From assembly GCA_003116995.1 (NCBI GenBank), contig BDSL01000061.1, positions 557,791 through 621,790 of the forward strand: a stretch of DNA of 64,000 nucleotides, read 5' to 3'. Shown one piece after another: positions 59,901 through 64,000 of this stretch. Source of the stretch: Yamagishiella unicocca. Taxonomy: Eukaryota > Chlorophyta > Chlorophyceae > Chlamydomonadales > Volvocaceae. A program made the position numbers and the translations under genes. Every line of letters begins with the position of its first letter. Positions within the stretch are counted from its first letter, which is position 1. A model generated the notes under the pieces. That model saw nothing but the letters and a program-made list of their open reading frames with translations. It was not told where the DNA came from and did no database searches.

Positions 59901-62900
59901 GGCTGGGAGGAGTGGGGCTCGGAGGGCCGGGGCTAGGCGGCGGAGCAGTGGGTGGGCTGGGGCTGGGCGGCGACGGCTCAGGCGGTGGCGGCGCAACAGG
60001 TGCTGGTCCTGGCGACGGTGGTGAAGGGCTGGGAGGAGTGGGGCTCGGAGGGCCGGGGCTAGGCGGCGGAGCAGTGGGTGGGCTGGGGCTGGGCGGCGAC
60101 GGCTCAGGCGGTGGCGGCGCAACAGGTGCTGGTCCTGGCGACGGTGGTGAAGGGCTGGGAGGAGTGGGGCTCGGAGGGCCGGGGCTAGGCGGCGGAGCAG
60201 TGGGTGGGCTGGGGCTGGGCGGCGACGGCTCAGGCGGTGGCGGCGCAACAGGTGCTGGTCCTGGCGATGGTGGTGAAGGGCTGGGAGGAGTGGGGCTCGG
60301 AGGGCCGGGGCTAGGCGGCGGAGCAGTGGGTGGGCTGGGGCTGGGCGGCGACGGCTCAGGCGGTGGCGGCGCAACAGGTGCTGGTCCTGGCGATGGTGGT
60401 GAAGGGCTGGGAGGAGTGGGGCTCGGAGGGCCGGGGCTAGGCGGCGGAGCAGTGGGTGGGCTGGGGCTGGGCGGCGACGGCTCAGGCGGTGGCGGCGCAA
60501 CAGGTGCTGGTCCTGGCGATGGTGGTGAAGGGCTGGGAGGAGTGGGGCTCGGAGGGCCGGGGCTAGGCGGCGGAGCAGTGGGTGGGCTGGGGCTGGGCGG
60601 CGACGGCTCAGGCGGTGGCGGCGCAACAGGTGCTGGTCCTGGCGATGGTGGTGAAGGGCTGGGAGGAGTGGGGCTCGGAGGGCCGGGGCTAGGCGGCGGA
60701 GCAGTGGGTGGGCTGGGGCTGGGCGGCGACGGCTCAGGCGGTGGCGGCGCAACAGGTGCTGGCCTGGCGATGGTGGTGAAGGGCTGGGAGGAGTGGGGCT
60801 CGGAGGGCCGGGGCTAGGCGGCGGAGCAGTGGGTGGGCTGGGGCTGGGCGGCGACGGCTCAGGCGGTGGCGGCGCAACAGGTGCTGGTCCTGGCGATGGT
60901 GGTGAAGGGCTGGGAGGAGTGGGGCTCGGAGGGCCGGGGCTAGGCGGCGGAGCAGTGGGTGGGCTGGGGCTGGGCGGCGACGGCTCAGGCGGTGGCGGCG
61001 CAACAGGTGCTGGTCCTGGCGATGGTGGTGAAGGGCTGGGAGGAGTGGGGCTCGGAGGGCCGGGGCTAGGCGGCGGAGCAGTGGGTGGGCTGGGGCTGGG
61101 CGGCGACGGCTCAGGCGGTGGCGGCGCAACAGGTGCTGGTCCTGGCGATGGTGGTGAAGGGCTGGGAGGAGTGGGGCTCGGAGGGCCGGGGCTAGGCGGC
61201 GGAGCAGTGGGTGGGCTGGGGCTGGGCGGCGACGGCTCAGGCGGTGGCGGCGCAACAGGTGCTGGTCCTGGCGATGGTGGTGAAGGGCTGGGAGGAGTGG
61301 GGCTCGGAGGGCCGGGGCTAGGCGGCGGAGCAGTGGGTGGGCTGGGGCTGGGCGGCGACGGCTCAGGCGGTGGCGGCGCAACAGGTGCTGGTCCTGGCGA
61401 TGGTGGTGAAGGGCTGGGAGGAGTGGGGCTCGGAGGGCCGGGGCTAGGCGGCGGAGCAGTGGGTGGGCTGGGGCTGGGCGGCGACGGCTCAGGCGGTGGC
61501 GGCGCAACAGGTGCTGGTCCTGGCGATGGTGGTGAAGGGCTGGGAGGAGTGGGGCTCGGAGGGCCGGGGCTAGGCGGCGGAGCAGTGGGTGGGCTGGGGC
61601 TGGGCGGCGACGGCTCAGGCGGTGGCGGCGCAACAGGTGCTGGTCCTGGCGATGGTGGTGAAGGGCTGGGAGGAGTGGGGCTCGGAGGGCCGGGGCTAGG
61701 CGGCGGAGCAGTGGGTGGGCTGGGGCTGGGCGGCGACGGCTCAGGCGGTGGCGGCGCAACAGGTGCTGGTCCTGGCGATGGTGGTGAAGGGCTGGGAGGA
61801 GTGGGGCTCGGAGGGCCGGGGCTAGGCGGCGGAGCAGTGGGTGGGCTGGGGCTGGGCGGCGACGGCTCAGGCGGTGGCGGCGCAACAGGTGCTGGTCCTG
61901 GCGATGGTGGTGAAGGGCTGGGGGAGTGGGGCTCGGAGGGCCGGGGCTAGGCGGCGGAGCAGTGGGTGGGCTGGGGCTGGGCGGCGACGGCTCAGGCGGT
62001 GGCGGCGCAACAGGTGCTGGTCCTGGCGATGGTGGTGAAGGGCTGGGAGGAGTGGGGCTCGGAGGGCCGGGGCTAGGCGGCGGAGCAGTGGGTGGGCTGG
62101 GGCTGGGCGGCGACGGCTCAGGCGGTGGCGGCGCAACAGGTGCTGGTCCTGGCGATGGTGGTGAAGGGCTGGGAGGAGTGGGGCTCGGAGGGCCGGGGCT
62201 AGGCGGCGGAGCAGTGGGTGGGCTGGGGCTGGGCGGCGACGGCTCAGGCGGTGGCGGCGCAACAGGTGCTGGTCCTGGCGACGGTGGTGAAGGGCTGGGA
62301 GGAGTGGGGCTCGGAGGGCCGGGGCTAGGCGGCGGAGCAGTGGGTGGGCTGGGGCTGGGCGGCGACGGCTCAGGCGGTGGCGGCGCAACAGGTGCTGGCC
62401 CTGGCGAGGTGGTGAAGGGCTGGGAGGAGTGGGGCTCGGAGGGCCGGGGCTAGGCGGCGGAGCAGTGGGTGGGCTGGGGCTGGGCGGCGACGGCTCAGGC
62501 GGTGGCGGCGCAACAGGTGCTGGTCCTGGCGATGGTGGTGAAGGGCTGGGCGGAGTGGGGCTCGGAGGGCCGGGGCTAGGCGGCGGAGCAGTGGGTGGGC
62601 TGGGGCTGGGCGGCGACGGCTCAGGCGGTGGCGGCGCAACAGGTGCTGGTCCTGGCGACGGTGGTGAAGGGCTGGGGGAGTGGGGCTCGGAGGGCCGGGG
62701 CTAGGCGGCGGAGCAGTGGGTGGGCTGGGGCTGGGCGGCGACGGCTCAGGCGGTGGCGGCGCAACAGGTGCTGGTCCTGGCGACGGTGGTGAAGGGCTGG
62801 GAGGAGTGGGGCTCGGAGGGCCGGGGCTAGGCGGCGGAGCAGTGGGTGGGCTGGGGCTGGGCGGCGACGGCTCAGGCGGTGGCGGCGCAACAGGTGCTGG

Positions 62901-64000
62901 CCTGGCGATGGTGGTGAAGGGCTGGGAGGAGTGGGGCTCGGAGGGCCGGGGCTAGGCGGCGGAGCAGTGGGTGGGCTGGGGCTGGGCGGCGACGGCTCAG
63001 GCGGTGGCGGCGCAACAGGTGCTGGTCCTGGCGATGGTGGTGAAGGGCTGGGCGGAGTGGGGCTCGGAGGGCCGGGGCTAGGCGGCGGAGCAGTGGGTGG
63101 GCTGGGGCTGGGCGGCGAGGCTCAGGCGGTGGCGGCGCAACAGGTGCTGGTCCTGGCGATGGTGGTGAAGGGCTGGGAGGAGTGGGGCTCGGAGGGCCGG
63201 GGCTAGGCGGCGGAGCAGTGGGTGGGCTGGGGCTGGGCGGCGACGGCTCAGGCGGTGGCGGCGCAACAGGTGCTGGTCCTGGCGATGGTGGTGAAGGGCT
63301 GGGGGAGTGGGGCTCGGAGGGCCGGGGCTAGGCGGCGGAGCAGTGGGTGGGCTGGGGCTGGGCGGCGACGGCTCAGGCGGTGGCGGCGCAACAGGTGCTG
63401 GTCCTGGCGACGGTGGTGAAGGGCTGGGCGGAGTGGGGCTCGGAGGGCCGGGGCTAGGCGGCGGAGCAGTGGGTGGGCTGGGGCTGGGCGGCGACGGCTC
63501 AGGCGGTGGCGCAACAGGTGCTGGCCTGGCGACGGTGGTGAAGGGCTGGGAGGAGTGGGGCTCGGAGGGCCGGGGCTAGGCGGCGGAGCAGTGGGTGGCT
63601 GGGGCTGGGCGGCGACGGCTCAGGCGGTGGCGGCGCAACAGGTGCTGGTCCTGGCGACGGTGGTGAAGGGCTGGGAGGAGTGGGGCTCGGAGGGCCGGGG
63701 CTAGGCGGCGGAGCAGTGGGTGGGCTGGGGCTGGGCGGCGACGGCTCAGGCGGTGGCGGCGCAACAGGTGCTGGCCCTGGCGACGGTGGTGAAGGGCTGG
63801 GAGGAGTGGGGCTCGGAGGGCCGGGGCTAGGCGGCGGAGCAGTGGGTGGGCTGGGTGGGCGGCGATGGCTCAGGCGGTGGCGGCGCAACAGGTGCTGGCC
63901 CTGGCGACGGTGGTGAAGGGCTGGGAGGGGGCTCGGAGGGCCGGGGCTAGGCGGCGGAGCAGTGGGTGGGCTGGGGCTGGGCGGCGACGGCTCAGGCGTG
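18843..64000 (-). CDS. MSTAX: Giant mastigoneme-axial-protein-like polycystin (hydroxyproline-rich stalk + PKD2-like channel), 5' partial
   Basis: Probable axial protein of ciliary hairs: a long extracellular Hyp-rich stalk anchored by a polycystin membrane domain. Exons from 5' to 3': stalk 64000-37474, then 37218-37144, 36844-36683, 36204-36110, 35847-35769, 35496-34813, 34583-34435, 34272-33996, 33809-33687, 33446-33030, 32546-32193, 31900-31757, 31192-31073, 30842-30150, 29856-29800, 29514-29350, 29022-28198, 27829-27575, 27373-27201, 26968-26809, 26477-26282, 25992-25556, 25308-25045, 24833-24657, 23925-23842, 23615-23427, 23176-20177, 19997-19878, 19625-18843. Every junction keeps phase. 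The 28 exons after the stalk encode 3,418 residues. The start codon and signal peptide lie right of the window. The name rests on architecture (Hyp stalk plus PKD2-like domain, enormous length), not on alignment; another stalked polycystin paralogue is possible. Indels break the stalk frame from about 40528 upward. Confidence 0.75.
19169..19198. repeat. (TCC)n trinucleotide run encoding poly-Glu
   Basis: About ten TCC/CTC triplets on the plus strand, read as consecutive GAG codons in the minus-strand terminal exon. The run keeps frame and sits next to Asp codons, giving an acidic patch near the C-terminus. Confidence 0.85.
24555..24656. repeat. (ACCC)n microsatellite at a 5' splice site
   Basis: Roughly 25 ACCC tetramers, with one interruption near 24648, run up to the exon end at 24657. 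In the minus-strand transcript this is (GGGU)n, starting at the donor GTGGGTGCG of the intron that follows the S6 exon. A shorter copy (about 4 tetramers) lies at 24284-24301 in the same intron. Confidence 0.95.
24657..29022 (-). other. Polycystin extracellular (TOP) domain and channel helices S2-S6
   Basis: The polycystin (TOP) domain spans exons 29022-28198 to 26968-26809, with [64 protein letters not shown] and [18 protein letters not shown] in the family order. S2 is in exon 26477-26282 ([20 protein letters not shown]). S3 is in 25992-25556 ([20 protein letters not shown]), followed by a Ser/Ala-rich S3-S4 linker. S4, S5 and the pore are in 25308-25045: [20 protein letters not shown] aligns with the PKD2 S4, then [20 protein letters not shown], then the pore helix [16 protein letters not shown]6 is in 24833-24657 ([20 protein letters not shown]). 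PKD2-family channels pass cations in cilia. Two or three acidic residues (EDD) lie at the expected filter. No hydrophobic segment corresponding to S1 is seen ahead of the TOP domain. Confidence 0.85.
26476..26825 (-). repeat. Near-duplicate direct repeats at both splice sites of one intron
   Basis: The 19-nt segments 26476-26494 and 26807-26825 match at 16 positions (plus strand ACCTGCAnnTTnGTGATGG). On the minus strand each reads ...ATCACnAAnnTGCAG|GT, and the intron 26808-26478 is cut exactly at the AG|GT of both copies. Both copies translate as ITNLQ in the protein frame. Confidence 0.8.
29350..37218 (-). other. Ectodomain exons with repeated Ig-like (DUF5011/HYR-like) domains
   Basis: Exons 37218-37144 to 29514-29350, about 1,200 residues. 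At least two units follow the bacterial-type Ig (DUF5011/HYR) pattern of an ALIGP-like start, GATA(V/E)D middle and AGN end: residues about 26-110 after the stalk ([19 protein letters not shown] ... [15 protein letters not shown]) and about 140-230 ([14 protein letters not shown] ... [16 protein letters not shown]). Two or three further Cys-rich relatives follow, at about 300-430, 490-650 and 690-805 (for example [19 protein letters not shown] and [20 protein letters not shown]). Paired cysteines suggest disulphide-stabilised extracellular modules. The part nearest the membrane (exons 31900-29350) is Ala/Ser-rich and helical without a recognised fold. Boundaries are approximate. Confidence 0.7.
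33840..33861. repeat. Interstitial telomere-like TTTTAGGG repeat
   Basis: GGG followed by two full TTTTAGGG units and a partial TTT, in the intron between exons 34272-33996 and 33809-33687. TTTTAGGG is the telomere unit of Chlamydomonas reinhardtii. With only two copies, chance cannot be excluded. Confidence 0.7.
37474..64000 (-). repeat. Coding tandem array, 126-bp unit, about 210 copies: hydroxyproline-rich stalk
   Basis: Head-to-tail units of 126 bp fill the interval and run off the right edge. On the minus strand each encodes 42 residues built from [25 protein letters not shown] and [16 protein letters not shown] blocks: SPn and PPn motifs typical of volvocine hydroxyproline-rich glycoproteins, which are prolyl-hydroxylated and arabinosylated and fold as polyproline-II rods. 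The four units nearest the ectodomain (about 37500-38000) are a different 43-codon type with [11 protein letters not shown] and PFAPPPSPG. The exon ends at a GTGCGT donor (37474), in phase with the exon at 37218. Copies differ by single bases that are nearly all silent in this frame. No start codon is in the window. Confidence 0.9.
40529..46980 (-). other. Indel-rich zone of the stalk array
   Basis: The proline frame, unbroken from 37474, is first lost at about 40528, where a unit reads GCTGGGGAGTGG instead of GCTGGGAGGAGTGG. From there almost every unit carries small deletions, many recurring at the same motif (GGCCTGGCG for GGCCCTGGCG, GGCGAGGCTC for GGCGACGGCTC). At 43300-45700 many units are shortened to 40-100 bp. 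Above about 46980 full-length units return, with only scattered 1-2 nt changes. This is either a decayed segment or, more likely, poorly resolved sequence. Confidence 0.75.

Noticed and set aside
37475..64000. Very long plus-strand open frames rich in Gly ([14 protein letters not shown]) and minus-strand frames rich in Arg/His/Leu ([21 protein letters not shown])
   Set aside because: A 126-bp stop-free unit is open in several frames at once. Only the minus-strand Pro/Ser frame joins in phase to downstream exons and shows silent variation.
37474..64000. CRISPR array or satellite DNA
   Set aside because: The copies abut without unique spacers and encode protein; the genome is eukaryotic.

Overview
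The window is nuclear DNA of a green alga, most likely a volvocine / Chlamydomonas-type chlorophyte. The support is the high GC, genes split by many short introns with GTGAG/GTGCG donors and (G)CAG acceptors, a TGTAA-type poly(A) signal, hydroxyproline-rich (SP/PP) coding repeats, and the protein families seen. I rebuilt three multi-exon genes by hand; in all three the exon phases join without a frame error.

Layout. (1) 1-6600, plus strand: the 3' part of a TKL-type protein kinase, 11 exons, 789 residues in the window. (2) 6601-9304: no recognisable gene. (3) 9305-14595, plus strand: a complete 17-exon gene for a 581-residue FOP/CEP43-family centrosome/basal-body protein, including one GC-AG intron. 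(4) 14596-18842: gene-poor, with a perfect hairpin and some unassigned minus-strand coding-like stretches. (5) 18843-64000 and beyond, minus strand: one giant gene. Its 5' part is a proline-rich tandem array of about 210 copies of a 126-bp (42-codon) unit, continuing past the right edge of the window. It is followed by 28 exons encoding 3,418 residues: Cys-containing Ig-like ectodomains, a polycystin (PKD2-like) extracellular domain, channel helices S2-S6 and a cytoplasmic tail of about 1,360 residues.

The giant gene matches the architecture of the mastigoneme axial protein (Mstax) known from Chlamydomonas: a hydroxyproline-rich stalk running the length of the ciliary hair, fused to a PKD2-like membrane domain. 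The FOP/CEP43 gene, facing it tail to tail, is also a cilium/basal-body gene. The kinase has no visible link to either.

The stalk array is clean and in frame from 37474 to about 40528. It is riddled with small deletions from 40529 to about 46980, worst near 43300-45700. From there to the edge it is near-identical with scattered 1-2 nt indels. Base substitutions between copies are nearly all silent in the proline frame, so I read the array as coding and suspect that many indels are sequencing or assembly errors.
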